From assembly GCA_016191875.1 (NCBI GenBank), contig JACPVG010000016.1, positions 106,444 through 155,686 of the forward strand: a DNA stretch of 49,243 nt, written 5' to 3'. The position numbers were made by a program, and so were the translations under genes. Below the pieces are notes generated by a model. The model made no database searches, was not told the origin of the DNA, and worked only from the letters and a program-made list of their open reading frames with translations. Shown here in pieces: positions 1-9,261 of this stretch; the stretch's first letter is position 1, and the number at the start of each line of letters is the position of its first letter. The stretch comes from Chloroflexota bacterium. GTDB lineage: Bacteria; Chloroflexota; Anaerolineae; Anaerolineales; UBA11579.

Positions 1-68
1 TGAAGCGAGGTATCTCCAATGCGGGTCAGATCGTCGATGCTGAGGTCATGACCGTTTATCTCGAGCAT
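1..68 (-). CDS. Partial N-terminus, probable aromatic amino acid lyase (HutH-like)
   Basis: Only the first 22 codons are inside the window; the gene runs off the left edge. The ATG is at 68 and the translation begins MLEINGHDLSIDDLTRIG. This matches the usual opening of histidine/phenylalanine ammonia-lyases, a beta hairpin of the type L-x-G-x-x-L-(T/S)-I-(D/E)-x-(L/V). Family members deaminate histidine or an aromatic amino acid through an MIO cofactor made from an Ala-Ser-Gly triad, which would lie far outside the window. An AGGA about 13 bases upstream is a poor ribosome site. The gene follows the unknown protein at 118-900 by 49 bp on the same strand. The call rests on a very short stretch; another protein with a similar start is possible. 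Confidence 0.4.
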   Translation of the reverse strand, partial: MLEINGHDLSIDDLTRIGDTSL

Positions 69-117
69 GGCAGTGAAATTTCCTGTAGAGTTGGCAGGGA
101 GCACAGATTTTTGCGCG

Positions 118-900
118 CTACCAGTCGATGCCCGGAGCCGTCTGAACTCGAGCTGGTTTGCCGATGGTCCTGTACATGGTTACATGGTCGAACGGCTGAC
201 CGAGAATGCCGTCGTGTATTGCCCATGACCGAAGGCGGATGCTATGCTGCGCTTCCGGCTGCCTGAAGGGGCCGCCATCCAGCGCGCCGGTCAGGCTGCC
301 ATCTGGTGAAAACCCAGAGTTTATTTCTTCCATAAATCTCCGGCCAGTCTGATAAGCGAATCCGTAGCGCTCAAAGATGATCGCATTGTGATAATACAGC
401 GGTTCGACGAAGAACATGGCGTGCCCAAGACTGGTGACGAAATTCTCGAAGGAGACCTGGGCATCCTTCAGCCGGTGAAGGCCGCGCCTCACCTGCCCGG
501 GCAACAGTCCGGCCTGCATGGCCGCACTCTCAGCCTCGAGATTCCTTTGCAGGGTTCCGAACTTTGTGGGTGAGCCGTCCGGCGTCCGGTCGACATTGAA
601 GCGTGGAGATTCCGGATCGTTCATGACGTATAGCAGGATGTGAATCTGCCCATTGACCGTATCGGCGAAGTGACCGTAAAGGACTGGATCTTCAAAGCCA
701 TGCTGGTGGAAGAGCGAAAGTTCCACCGCGTTTCTGTCTTGAGTGCACTCAATCTGTAGAAGATCGTTCCCATCTTTATCCACCAGAAATGGCGAAAGGT
801 TAAAGTCGGACAATATTTCAGGTGGAATTAAGCGGTTGTAGACCTCGCGCTGCCGGCTGGGCGGCAGATGGTTGATGCCGGATATCGATGTGGGTGCCAC
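118..900 (-). CDS. Conserved-looking protein of unknown function, 260 aa
   Basis: I do not recognise the family. The product is soluble, without signal peptide, membrane segment or cysteine cluster. It reads as a mixed alpha/beta protein: an N-terminal part rich in Pro and acidic residues (1-110), a helical segment (120-160) and a C-terminal part rich in His, Tyr and Gly (165-260), including the stretch FFVEPLYYHNAIIFERYGF. ERYGF is reminiscent of the end of a GNAT acetyltransferase fold, but no acetyl-CoA loop is visible, so I do not assign it. The start is a GTG at 900, 5 bp after the smpB stop, so it is probably translated from the same transcript as smpB. No strong ribosome site is visible. 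Confidence 0.7.
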   Translation of the reverse strand: MAPTSISGINHLPPSRQREVYNRLIPPEILSDFNLSPFLVDKDGNDLLQIECTQDRNAVELSLFHQHGFEDPVLYGHFADTVNGQIHILLYVMNDPESPRFNVDRTPDGSPTKFGTLQRNLEAESAAMQAGLLPGQVRRGLHRLKDAQVSFENFVTSLGHAMFFVEPLYYHNAIIFERYGFAYQTGRRFMEEINSGFSPDGSLTGALDGGPFRQPEAQHSIRLRSWAIHDGILGQPFDHVTMYRTIGKPARVQTAPGIDW

Positions 901-905
901 TGAGC

Positions 906-1355
906 TTACCGTTTGTTAAGAGCGCGACGAATTTCCCGTTCGGCATCGCGCTCCTTAATGGATTGCCGTTTGTCGTAGTTGCGCTTACCTTTTACCAGGG
1001 CGATCTCGACCTTTGCCCGTCCGTCCTTGATATAGACCCGAATGGGGATGATGGTGGTGCCTTTCTGGCGGGTTTCATCCCAGAGGTCGGCAATCTGGCT
1101 TCGGTGGAGGAGCAGTTTCCTTTCCCGCAAGGGATCGTGGTTCTGATGGCTGGCTGGATCGTAAGGAGCGATATGGGCATTGACCAACCAGGCCTGACGA
1201 CCGTCGGTGCGGACATACGCCTCTTTGAGACTGATCTGGCCGGCGCGAATCGACTTTATCTCGCTGCCCTGCAAGGCCATTCCAGCCTCGTAGGTGTCCA
1301 AGATGAAGTAGTCGTGGCGCGCCTTTCGGTTGGTAGCAACAACCTTCTGTTCCAT
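906..1355 (-). CDS. smpB: SsrA-binding protein SmpB (trans-translation)
   Basis: SmpB binds the tRNA-like domain of tmRNA and delivers it to stalled ribosomes, where the nascent peptide is tagged for proteolysis. The 149-residue product has the family's usual length and motifs: N-terminal NRKARHDYFI, the GSEIKSIR segment of the OB barrel, RERKLLLHR, and a basic C-terminal tail (KGKRNYDKRQ, then a KERDAEREIRR helix) that mimics the missing anticodon arm. The reading frame is open 19 codons further upstream, but the family begins at MEQK, so I place the ATG at 1355. No tmRNA gene (ssrA) was recognised in the window. It lies 93 bp downstream of the TPR-protease gene and 5 bp before the unknown gene at 118-900. 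Confidence 0.97.
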   Translation of the reverse strand: MEQKVVATNRKARHDYFILDTYEAGMALQGSEIKSIRAGQISLKEAYVRTDGRQAWLVNAHIAPYDPASHQNHDPLRERKLLLHRSQIADLWDETRQKGTTIIPIRVYIKDGRAKVEIALVKGKRNYDKRQSIKERDAEREIRRALNKR

Positions 1356-1448
1356 CGAAAGGATTTTAGCATGGTTGCCTGCGCCCGGGCCGAACCGGAG
1401 CGCGGTTACCAACCGGCGGGTGGTAGTGGTTAAACAATATGCGCAATC

Positions 1449-3971
1449 TCAGCGCGATACGGCAAGTTTGGCGAGGCTGCCTGCTTCATCCAAGGTTATG
1501 CGCGCCACCCGGGTGTGGGTAGACGAACCGGATTGAATCCGCTTCGTCAGAGTGATTACGCGGCGGTGGGGATTGGTGGCAAGCCTACTCTTGGCATGGA
1601 GGTGCTGGGAAGGGCACTCATGGCCGCTGCAATCGAGGTGTTCCTGGTTGCACACCAATTTGGCACCGGACATAGAAGGCAGGTAATCTCTTACGATAGA
1701 CTTCACCTGGCGGATCACGTCTTCTGAGATTGGGAGGGGTTCGGCGGCCTTGTCCTGCCGGGCGCAGACCGTCTTCACTTCAACGGGATTGAACTCTCTA
1801 GGGGTAAATTTCGGCGCGGGAGTATTTGCCCCGATGCGCGCCAGCGGATCGCCATAGAGAACGAACGAAATCAGAGTCTTTTGATCCTCTCCATCCAGGA
1901 AGCCCTGTCGGCGGTCCATCTCCCTGGCCAGCTGAATTTTGGCCCGGCGGAGCGCTTCCCCGGCAGGTTGGCCTTCCTTCAGGTTTGTCCAGAAGTATTT
2001 TCCCACGAGGTCCGCGGCGATCAACGGTGTGGAAATCGAGCCGTATGAAATGCATGTCGAACCTACGAACGCCTGGGTACCCGACGCAAGGAATTTTAAG
2101 GCGATAGCCTCTTCCACGCGCTTATCCAGGATATGGGCGCCATAGCAGGCTTCGGAGAAGACGATGCCGGGAGCGCGGCCGCTGTTTTGCACGTCCTGAG
2201 GTCTCAGTGCAATGGGATAATCTACGGTCCCAGAGTCCTCCAGTGGATCTCGTTGTCCGAACCATTCCGGGGCGTCTACCAGGCCGTGGAGATTGAAGTA
2301 GCCCAGGGCTGCGGGTGGTAGTCGCGCCGAGCTCTTGCCGTCGGCGTTCAACGGAGGCGATACAGAGAGGGCCTGATGCTTGCCGATGGTTCGGAAAACC
2401 GCATGGGAAGCGCGCTGCCAGACCTGAGCCGTGACGCCCAGGCTGGCTTCCGAACCGGTGCGCTGCAGGCGGCGCAGCAGGCTTTTCCACCACGGTTGGG
2501 ATGCCTGCGCGCCCGCTATTTCTCGGGCTGTAGCGATGCGTTCAATCTGACTGACCATTGCACGGAGGGTGCCTTCCCGAGGGGTTGGCACGCGGCCAAC
2601 GGGCCAGGCGGGGACAAAGTAATTGTCATCAAGCGTGGCGTACGGATTGTCGGATGGGACCTCATGGTCTTCATCATCCACTGGATTGGGCAGCAGGTGG
2701 AACGGGATGATCTCAGGGCCGCCAATGATCAACAGTGCACCGAGCCGCTCACCATTAGTTCTTAGCGCCGCGTCCAAATCGCGAATAAAGTTCTTGATCT
2801 CCCAGGGGTCACGCCGGGCGACCGGGGCGAGGGCGAATACAGAGGCCGACTCAGAATCATCGACATAAACGAGATGGCTGCCCATCTGTCCCCTCCGCTG
2901 GTTGGCTTGAACCAGGCGCAGCATGGCAGCATGAATCGTCTTGAGGTTTCCGGCCCCGTACTTTTCTTCAAGCGCCTGCCGGGATGTCAGCAGAACATAG
3001 GCCGGAAAGCGGCCATCGGCCCCGGTCAGGTGGGGCTGTTTAAGTGCGGCGGCAAGCCTATCCAGTTCCTCCCGGATATCTATGACCTCTTCCTTTGGCA
3101 ATGCAACTGGGGCAGCAGGGGCCTTCCGGTTTCTGCGCGCTTTGGATTTTATCGAACCAGGTCCGAGACTGTTCCACCCCAATGTAGCGGCGACTGCGGC
3201 GGGAATCGGAAGCCTGATTGGGGCTTCAAGCACCTGGGGCCAGATCTTGCGATAAGGGTGTTCCAACCCCCACAAACGCGCAGGAGTCTGCCCGGTAACA
3301 TCTCGGGAAGCAATATCATGTAACCGCACTACGGCGGCCGACTCATCGCCGTTTCTAAGCAAGGCTTCCGCCAGGGCCAACTGGAAGGCGAGACAATCCG
3401 GCCAGCGTTGAGCCATCGTCTCTGTCCACTCAGAGGCAGCTGGCCAATCCTCCGAGCGGCGCAGGGCATATAGCGCGAGGAGCCCTGGCAGGGGCGAGGG
3501 CGGTTCAAGGACTGCGATGGATTTCAGGTGGGACGCACACTCAGATTCGGAAAGGCTGCTTCGTTTTGATTGTAGATCAATGACAGCCAGCGCCCAATCT
3601 GGGAGGACTCCCAGATCTTTGAGCGCGCCGGAAAGGATGGCGACATTCCCAAAGGTGGCGGTTGCCAGCGGCATGTTGGCTTCCCTGGCGAAGTGTGCCA
3701 ACATGATCTGGCCCTGAAGCAACTCGGGATCCAGTTGAAGCAAGCGCTTGAGCTCCGTGGTCGCCAGGTCCTTCCTGCCGTTAGCCCACTGGGCTTCTGC
3801 ATTCACCAGAGCGATTCCAAGATCGCCAGGGAATTCTGCGAGCCACGACTCCGCGAGGCGGCGCGTGAAGGTGTGCTGATTGGCGCGCCGGGAAGCGCGC
3901 AGCAGGAGAATAACTTCGTGGCGAGCGACGGCTGCCCCTTCGGCGATCTGTCGTTGGCGTGTACTGTCCAT
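1449..3971 (-). CDS. TPR protein with C-terminal C25/caspase-fold (clan CD) cysteine protease domain
   Basis: An 840-residue protein with three parts. Residues 1-260 are helical TPR-like repeats (for example TTELKRLLQLDPELLQGQIM). Residues about 320-715 look like a gingipain-type C25 peptidase: a strand LGALLIIGGPEIIPF (410-424), DNPYATLDD then PVGRVPT (441-463), catalytic His562 in YFNLHG, and catalytic Cys609 in VFSEACYGA, followed by GEALRRAK and LYGDPLARI (706-713). This strand-His-Cys order is that of clan CD proteases, which include caspases, CHAT and gingipain. Residues 770-792 form a Cys/His-rich cluster (C774, H778, C781, H784, C786, H790, H792) that could bind metal. No signal peptide is present, so it is cytoplasmic, unlike secreted gingipains. 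The ATG is 3 bp after the stop of the giant TPR gene, implying coupled translation. Substrate and role are unknown; a pseudo-enzyme is unlikely because both dyad residues are present. Confidence 0.85.
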   Translation of the reverse strand: MDSTRQRQIAEGAAVARHEVILLLRASRRANQHTFTRRLAESWLAEFPGDLGIALVNAEAQWANGRKDLATTELKRLLQLDPELLQGQIMLAHFAREANMPLATATFGNVAILSGALKDLGVLPDWALAVIDLQSKRSSLSESECASHLKSIAVLEPPSPLPGLLALYALRRSEDWPAASEWTETMAQRWPDCLAFQLALAEALLRNGDESAAVVRLHDIASRDVTGQTPARLWGLEHPYRKIWPQVLEAPIRLPIPAAVAATLGWNSLGPGSIKSKARRNRKAPAAPVALPKEEVIDIREELDRLAAALKQPHLTGADGRFPAYVLLTSRQALEEKYGAGNLKTIHAAMLRLVQANQRRGQMGSHLVYVDDSESASVFALAPVARRDPWEIKNFIRDLDAALRTNGERLGALLIIGGPEIIPFHLLPNPVDDEDHEVPSDNPYATLDDNYFVPAWPVGRVPTPREGTLRAMVSQIERIATAREIAGAQASQPWWKSLLRRLQRTGSEASLGVTAQVWQRASHAVFRTIGKHQALSVSPPLNADGKSSARLPPAALGYFNLHGLVDAPEWFGQRDPLEDSGTVDYPIALRPQDVQNSGRAPGIVFSEACYGAHILDKRVEEAIALKFLASGTQAFVGSTCISYGSISTPLIAADLVGKYFWTNLKEGQPAGEALRRAKIQLAREMDRRQGFLDGEDQKTLISFVLYGDPLARIGANTPAPKFTPREFNPVEVKTVCARQDKAAEPLPISEDVIRQVKSIVRDYLPSMSGAKLVCNQEHLDCSGHECPSQHLHAKSRLATNPHRRVITLTKRIQSGSSTHTRVARITLDEAGSLAKLAVSR

Positions 3972-3974
3972 TGA

Positions 3975-6900
3975 TCAGTCCAATCCTTGAGGTCGGTGAA
4001 CGAGGTTGAGGGCGATAATGCCCCCCAGCTGGCGCCGGATGTTCGAATCACCGGGTGATAATTGGCTGGCTCTCTTGAGTATGAGTTCTGCGCCGGAATA
4101 ATCCCGGTTCTCGCGCATAATTTCACCGGCGCATATATACGCGCGGGTATCCTTGGGCGCGAGCGCCATGGCCTTCCGGTAGGCCTCCAGTGCATTTTCG
4201 GGCTCGCGCCGCAGGCGGTAGATATCGCCTGTTTCCAGATAAGCTTCGACCAGTCCGGGTGACAATTGCGCGGCGTGGGAAAGGTGGTGAAGAGCCTGGT
4301 CCAATTGCCCTGCCTGGCGAAGCAGCGCGCCCAACTGGTAGTGCAGTTGGGCGCGCTGCCCAGGCGGCAAACCACTGCTATCAGGGCGAAGGGCAGCCCG
4401 GCACATCTGGATGGCCTCAGGCAAGTTACCCAGGCGCGTCTGGAGAGTTGATATGGCTGCCGCCACGTACGGGGAATCGGGATGGACCTGGGCCACCTTT
4501 TCCATGTACTCGAGCGCGGCGGCATCTCCTTCTAGGTGCGCGATGACATCCGCGCGCTCAAGTGTGAGCGGAATCGGACTGGTCGAACGCTCAATGCTCT
4601 CATCAATCACTTCAAGAGCTTCGACGTGGCGCCCCAGCGCCATCAGGCTTCTTACCTGCCAACTCCTGGCCGCCGGCAGCAAAGGGGATTTAGCCAGAGC
4701 GGCTCCGGACTTCTTCAGGCTTTCAGCAAAGCGGTTTTCCTGGAAGGCGATGCGCGCTTCAAGCACTAACGGCTCGGGACTATCCGGAGAAATCTTCTTC
4801 CACTTCGCTATGCACCTCAGCGCTTCTGGAAAGTCACCACAGGCAAAGTGAGCCTCGGCGAGCGCGCCCCAGACCTCTGGCGGAGTTGCCCGGGTTGAGC
4901 TTGCGGGCTCCAACACACGCAGCGCGTTCCCCGGCGCATTCTGGCTTAAATACTCCCGGCCGAGCGCCAGGCGCAGACTGACCTCATCGGGCGCGAGCGC
5001 GAGCGCATGCTCGTAGTGCCGGACCGCGTGAGCATCCATCCCCAATTGCGAGCAAAGGTTGCCAGCCAGTTCATGCCAGCGAACTTCCTCAGGCCAAAGG
5101 GTCAGGGCTTCCGAAATCCACTGTACGGCATCCGTCAGTCGGCCAGCCCGTTTTGCGAGAAAGGCGCACAGTGCAAACCAGAGCGGGTTTTTGATGGGCT
5201 GCTCGAGGAGCGGCCGGCACAAGCTCAGACCAAGGTCGGGATCGTCTTTGAGGTGGTAGAGCGCCAATTGAGCCAATGCGAATGCGCTCTGGTTATCCAA
5301 ATCTTCTACTATTTCGGGCAGCCAACTGCAGGCGGACCGGCGACAAGCTGCTATAGCGGCCGCAAGAGCATCGCGCCTTTCTGCCAGGTTCTTGATTTCG
5401 TTTCTTGAGGGCGCGATGCCATCCAGCGCCCAGCGCATTCGCGCCTCCCATAGCGCCAAGGCGGACCCGGCGCTGGCATGAGCCAGCCGTCTGGCGTGCT
5501 CGAATTCAGCAGCAGCCAATTCAAGCGCCTGTTCTTCGAGCACTTCATCGCCGGGCGCGTGATGCGTGACCTGGAGGGCTCGGCAAAGGTGCTGACGTTC
5601 GGCCTGCAAGACCAGTAATTTCGCAACCATGAAATGAGCGCGGGCTTCCTGCCGGGTGGGGTTGACCGCCGCGCGGGCAAGGGAGAGCGCGGCATTGTAG
5701 TCTCCAATGTCCTGAGCCGCTTCGGCCAGCGATAGGCGGGCGGCGGCCTGGTCGTGCGATGGGGCGTTCGAGATTTCGAACTCGGTGAGGGTGGCGCGCG
5801 CGATTTCAAATAGCTCTGCGGCGTTTGCCCACTGCCCAATCCGCGTGGCCAGCCGTGCTTGAATTGCCAGTTGGCGCGGATGGGCGGAAGTTGCCGACAC
5901 CAGCTCATTCAACATCTGGCTGGCGATGACCTCTTCGCCATTGTCAAGGGCAAGTTCTGCCCTCAACACGATGGCGTCCACTTCCAGGTCATCAGGGAAT
6001 TCCCCGACGAGATTTCGGGCTTTGTCGAGATCCAGGCATGCGCGAGCCAGTTCCGTGCAGAGCACGATCAATTGGCCGCCACGTGGTTCAAGATCAAGCG
6101 CCTGGCAGGCATGGCTGTAGGCTGCGGGTATCTCACCGGATTCCTGCAGGATTCTCGCCAGCTGTTCGTGCAGTTGAGAATTCAGTGGATGCTGTGGAAG
6201 CGCCCCCTGAAGCGCCAGCAGGGCCGATTGTAGTTTCCCCATTGCCCAAAGGATGCTGGCCTTCTTAACGACAAGTTCGGGTTCGTCGGCCGCGAGGGCG
6301 AGCAGTTTTTCAACTATCTCAAGGGCCTGCGGGTGGCTGCGAGTCTTCAGTTGAATCTCAAGGACATCGGAGAGTATCTGCCTGGAGTTGCCATCCGATC
6401 CTTCCAGGGCCCTCTCAAGGTAGGAGAGGCTGTTTTTGTAATCCTCAATCTCGCTGAATGCAGCGGCCGCCCGTCTGAAGTGCTCTGATGAAACGCCCTT
6501 CAGCGATTGAAGCCGACCCAGGGACCGCTTCCCGTTTTCTATATCTCCCAGCCGAAACCAGGCAAGCCCCGTCCGGAGCGCGATCTCCGGTGACGCGCTG
6601 TCCGCCGCCCGGGCGTGTTCGAGGATATCCAGCGCAAGTCTGAATGCGTTGAGTGAAGACGCCTGATCGGACGCCCAGAGCAAGATGTCGGCATTGTTCT
6701 CGCAGCGAGAAGGGACCTGACCAAGCAGGTCGAGAGCGTTCTCTACCAATCCCGAGGCTTTGAACGCCTCGACTTGAAGTCGTATCACTAGGGGATCGTC
6801 GGCAGTTGCGGGCAGGTGATCTTTCAGGGCGGCGAGCGCCACTTCGGGTTGACCGGAATCCAGGGCGGCGCGCGCCATTCCAGTCACCAGCCGAAAACGC

Positions 6901-9254
6901 CATTCGGTCGACTTTCCCTGGCGCGCCCTGAGCAGATCGCGGAAATGGGCCAGGGCTTCCCGGCCCTCTCCCTGCAGGGTGAGGAGTTCTGCCTGAAGAA
7001 TCTTAAGTTGAAAGGAATCGGGAGCAAGGGTTTGCGCGCTGGCAAGGATCTGGTCGGCCTCCGCCAGGCCGGTTTCGCCTTCCAGCAGGAGTTCCAGGAG
7101 GGCCAGGTGAACCTCAAGTTCATCGGGGAATTCTTTACACATCTGCCGGAGAATGCATTGAGCATTCCCGGACTGCCCCAGCGCGCGATAGGAATCTGCC
7201 AGGATCCAATCCAGCTCCCGATCGATAACTGCCTCTTTGCGGGCAGCTTCCAATAGTGCAATCGAAAGCTCGGCCTTGCCCAATCGATTCAGGGCAGCGG
7301 CGAGCCGCCTGATCGGAGCGTGATCTGGGATAGCGACTGATAGCTCTCGGTCGATGAATAGTTTGCAGGCAGTTTCAAGACTCTCGGACGCCGGGACATT
7401 CTCCCCAATTTCCAGAAGGATCTCGCCCTTCAAGAGATGGAGTTGGGCAGGTGCTTCGACCAGCCCAAAAGCGCGTTCTATGGCTGCCAGCGACCGGGCA
7501 AGGGCACCCAGGCTTCGATAATGTTCGGCCAGTGCCAGCCATGCGTCCGCCATAACCGGATCGAGTTCAGTCGCGGTCTCGAAGTGAACAAGGGCGTTCT
7601 CCTGGTCCCCCAGGACCTGAAGGGCGCGCCCGAGCACTACGTGACCGCCGCCGCTTGAGGGCTCGAGGAGGATCGCCCGCTGGCTCAATTTTGCGGCCAT
7701 CTTGGCATTGCCGCAACACAATGCCGCTCGGGCAGCGTGGCGGAGGTCGCCAGGTTGGACAGCATCCGCGTGTGCGAGGACGAGTTGCCAGGCTTCAAGA
7801 CTGGCCGCCCACTCCCAGTTGCTTTCGTAGGAGCTTGCCAGAAGCCGCTGGGCGTCGATGTCATCCGGTGCGAGAGTGAGGAGAACCTGGGCGTGTTCGA
7901 GGGCGTCAGCGGGTTTTTTTACATCCAAGAAGGTCTCAACCAGGATGCGGAGAGCGAATCTGTCGACGGGGTCCCGCTCGAGGAGATTCTGGGCAACCCG
8001 GATTGCCTCAGAGGTAAGCCCCAGCGCGGCCAGCAACCGGGCCAACATTCGCAATTGGGCTGGCTGATCGCCAGTTGCGGTTTCAGCGCCGTTCGGGGCC
8101 GCTGAACAGCGCGAGAAGGCTTGCAGGGCATAATCTTCCGCCCTGGCGCGCTGATTGGCCATGTATGACGCGTTTGCCATAGCGATCAATGTGAACACAT
8201 CGTCGTCAGTGGATTGACCACCCACCGGTGGAAGATTGACCAGGCTCGGGTCCAGTTGGCCGGTATGCAGTTTGGCAATTACTATGGCTTCGCTATCTGC
8301 TCCGTTTCCTAATGAAACCGAAGCGGCCTGGGCCAGCGCCAGCAGAGCGGTATCGCGATCATCGTTTTCGGCCGCGGAACGCGCGACCTGGGCCGTGATG
8401 TCTGCCTGAAGCTGTTGGGAGATCTGCCAGGCGCGATCCAAGAGTGGCACGGCCTCCGCCGGGCGGTTCGCCAATTGGAGCAGATCTGCCTGGTGGAACA
8501 GGCGCGTGATGAGTTCGGGGGCATCCGCGTCCGCCAAGTGGGGGGCAAACGACTCTGTGAGCCGGGCAGCCAGGGCACCGCACGATTCAGACGATATGGC
8601 TCCCAGTCTGTGCAATGCCTTGATCTGCTCGTTTGAAGGCAGAGGTTCGATTCCCTCTGAGAGCAGGTCAATCTGATCTGGCGGGGGTATGGGATTGGAC
8701 AGGATGGACAGCATGCCGATCCCCTGCAAACTATGGGAACCAACAGACCTTATCAGGTGAAGGATGGGGGCCTTTGCCAGGGGCGAAAGCGCAAAGAAAC
8801 AGGAGAGTGCCGTGTTCCAGAGTGGAACATTTGCCGTGTGGGCCTCGCGAATGAGGTCGTCGGCATTGGCGTCAACCCGGACTCGCTCACGCAGGCCGAG
8901 CGCAACAAGGCCGGCCAACTTCAGGCTGTTTTCTGTTGGAGTGAAGTTGTGCATCAGGTCGCCGATGTTTTCCAGCGCGGCGGCGGCCTCGCGGCGCAAC
9001 GATTCTGGTAAGCTGAAGCCCGCATCCGCATTCAGCGAGTCAAAATGCTCTTCGGCATCCAGTGTGAGCAGAGCGAGAGCCGCAGGAGACCAGCGCATCG
9101 GGGTATCTACCGCATAGTTTGCGGCGCGGCGGAAGAACTCCTCGTCGCCTAACAGACTCCAGGCCAGAGGCAAGCGCCGGAGAGCGCTTACAACGGTAGA
9201 TGCCCCCTCCTTGCCGAGGGCAATCCCCAGTTCCCTGGCTGGTGAGAACGTCAT
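3975..9254 (-). CDS. Giant TPR-repeat protein, ~1760 aa
   Basis: Almost the whole length is tetratricopeptide-like helical repeats from about residue 240 to the end. Typical TPR positions recur many times (ALVHFETATELDPVMADAWL, ALEAYRKAMALAPKDTRAYI). The first ~240 residues are helical but not clearly TPR. There is no signal peptide, membrane segment or enzymatic motif, so a cytoplasmic scaffold or sensor is the natural reading. An in-frame TTG at 9275 would overlap the upstream gene by 14 bp. I prefer the ATG at 9254, 8 bp after the upstream stop; neither has a good Shine-Dalgarno. The stop is 3 bp from the start of the TPR-protease gene and the upstream neighbour is a small membrane protein, so the three are very likely made together. 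The repeats suit binding of a protein partner such as the protease, but that is inference. Confidence 0.9.
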   Translation of the reverse strand: MTFSPARELGIALGKEGASTVVSALRRLPLAWSLLGDEEFFRRAANYAVDTPMRWSPAALALLTLDAEEHFDSLNADAGFSLPESLRREAAAALENIGDLMHNFTPTENSLKLAGLVALGLRERVRVDANADDLIREAHTANVPLWNTALSCFFALSPLAKAPILHLIRSVGSHSLQGIGMLSILSNPIPPPDQIDLLSEGIEPLPSNEQIKALHRLGAISSESCGALAARLTESFAPHLADADAPELITRLFHQADLLQLANRPAEAVPLLDRAWQISQQLQADITAQVARSAAENDDRDTALLALAQAASVSLGNGADSEAIVIAKLHTGQLDPSLVNLPPVGGQSTDDDVFTLIAMANASYMANQRARAEDYALQAFSRCSAAPNGAETATGDQPAQLRMLARLLAALGLTSEAIRVAQNLLERDPVDRFALRILVETFLDVKKPADALEHAQVLLTLAPDDIDAQRLLASSYESNWEWAASLEAWQLVLAHADAVQPGDLRHAARAALCCGNAKMAAKLSQRAILLEPSSGGGHVVLGRALQVLGDQENALVHFETATELDPVMADAWLALAEHYRSLGALARSLAAIERAFGLVEAPAQLHLLKGEILLEIGENVPASESLETACKLFIDRELSVAIPDHAPIRRLAAALNRLGKAELSIALLEAARKEAVIDRELDWILADSYRALGQSGNAQCILRQMCKEFPDELEVHLALLELLLEGETGLAEADQILASAQTLAPDSFQLKILQAELLTLQGEGREALAHFRDLLRARQGKSTEWRFRLVTGMARAALDSGQPEVALAALKDHLPATADDPLVIRLQVEAFKASGLVENALDLLGQVPSRCENNADILLWASDQASSLNAFRLALDILEHARAADSASPEIALRTGLAWFRLGDIENGKRSLGRLQSLKGVSSEHFRRAAAAFSEIEDYKNSLSYLERALEGSDGNSRQILSDVLEIQLKTRSHPQALEIVEKLLALAADEPELVVKKASILWAMGKLQSALLALQGALPQHPLNSQLHEQLARILQESGEIPAAYSHACQALDLEPRGGQLIVLCTELARACLDLDKARNLVGEFPDDLEVDAIVLRAELALDNGEEVIASQMLNELVSATSAHPRQLAIQARLATRIGQWANAAELFEIARATLTEFEISNAPSHDQAAARLSLAEAAQDIGDYNAALSLARAAVNPTRQEARAHFMVAKLLVLQAERQHLCRALQVTHHAPGDEVLEEQALELAAAEFEHARRLAHASAGSALALWEARMRWALDGIAPSRNEIKNLAERRDALAAAIAACRRSACSWLPEIVEDLDNQSAFALAQLALYHLKDDPDLGLSLCRPLLEQPIKNPLWFALCAFLAKRAGRLTDAVQWISEALTLWPEEVRWHELAGNLCSQLGMDAHAVRHYEHALALAPDEVSLRLALGREYLSQNAPGNALRVLEPASSTRATPPEVWGALAEAHFACGDFPEALRCIAKWKKISPDSPEPLVLEARIAFQENRFAESLKKSGAALAKSPLLPAARSWQVRSLMALGRHVEALEVIDESIERSTSPIPLTLERADVIAHLEGDAAALEYMEKVAQVHPDSPYVAAAISTLQTRLGNLPEAIQMCRAALRPDSSGLPPGQRAQLHYQLGALLRQAGQLDQALHHLSHAAQLSPGLVEAYLETGDIYRLRREPENALEAYRKAMALAPKDTRAYICAGEIMRENRDYSGAELILKRASQLSPGDSNIRRQLGGIIALNLVHRPQGLD

Positions 9255-9261
9255 GGGCGGA

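Noticed and set aside
3803..4525. 240-codon open frame on the minus strand in another frame of the giant TPR gene
   Set aside because: The translation is low in family-like patterns and rich in Arg/Pro/Ser, as expected of a shifted frame over a TPR gene.
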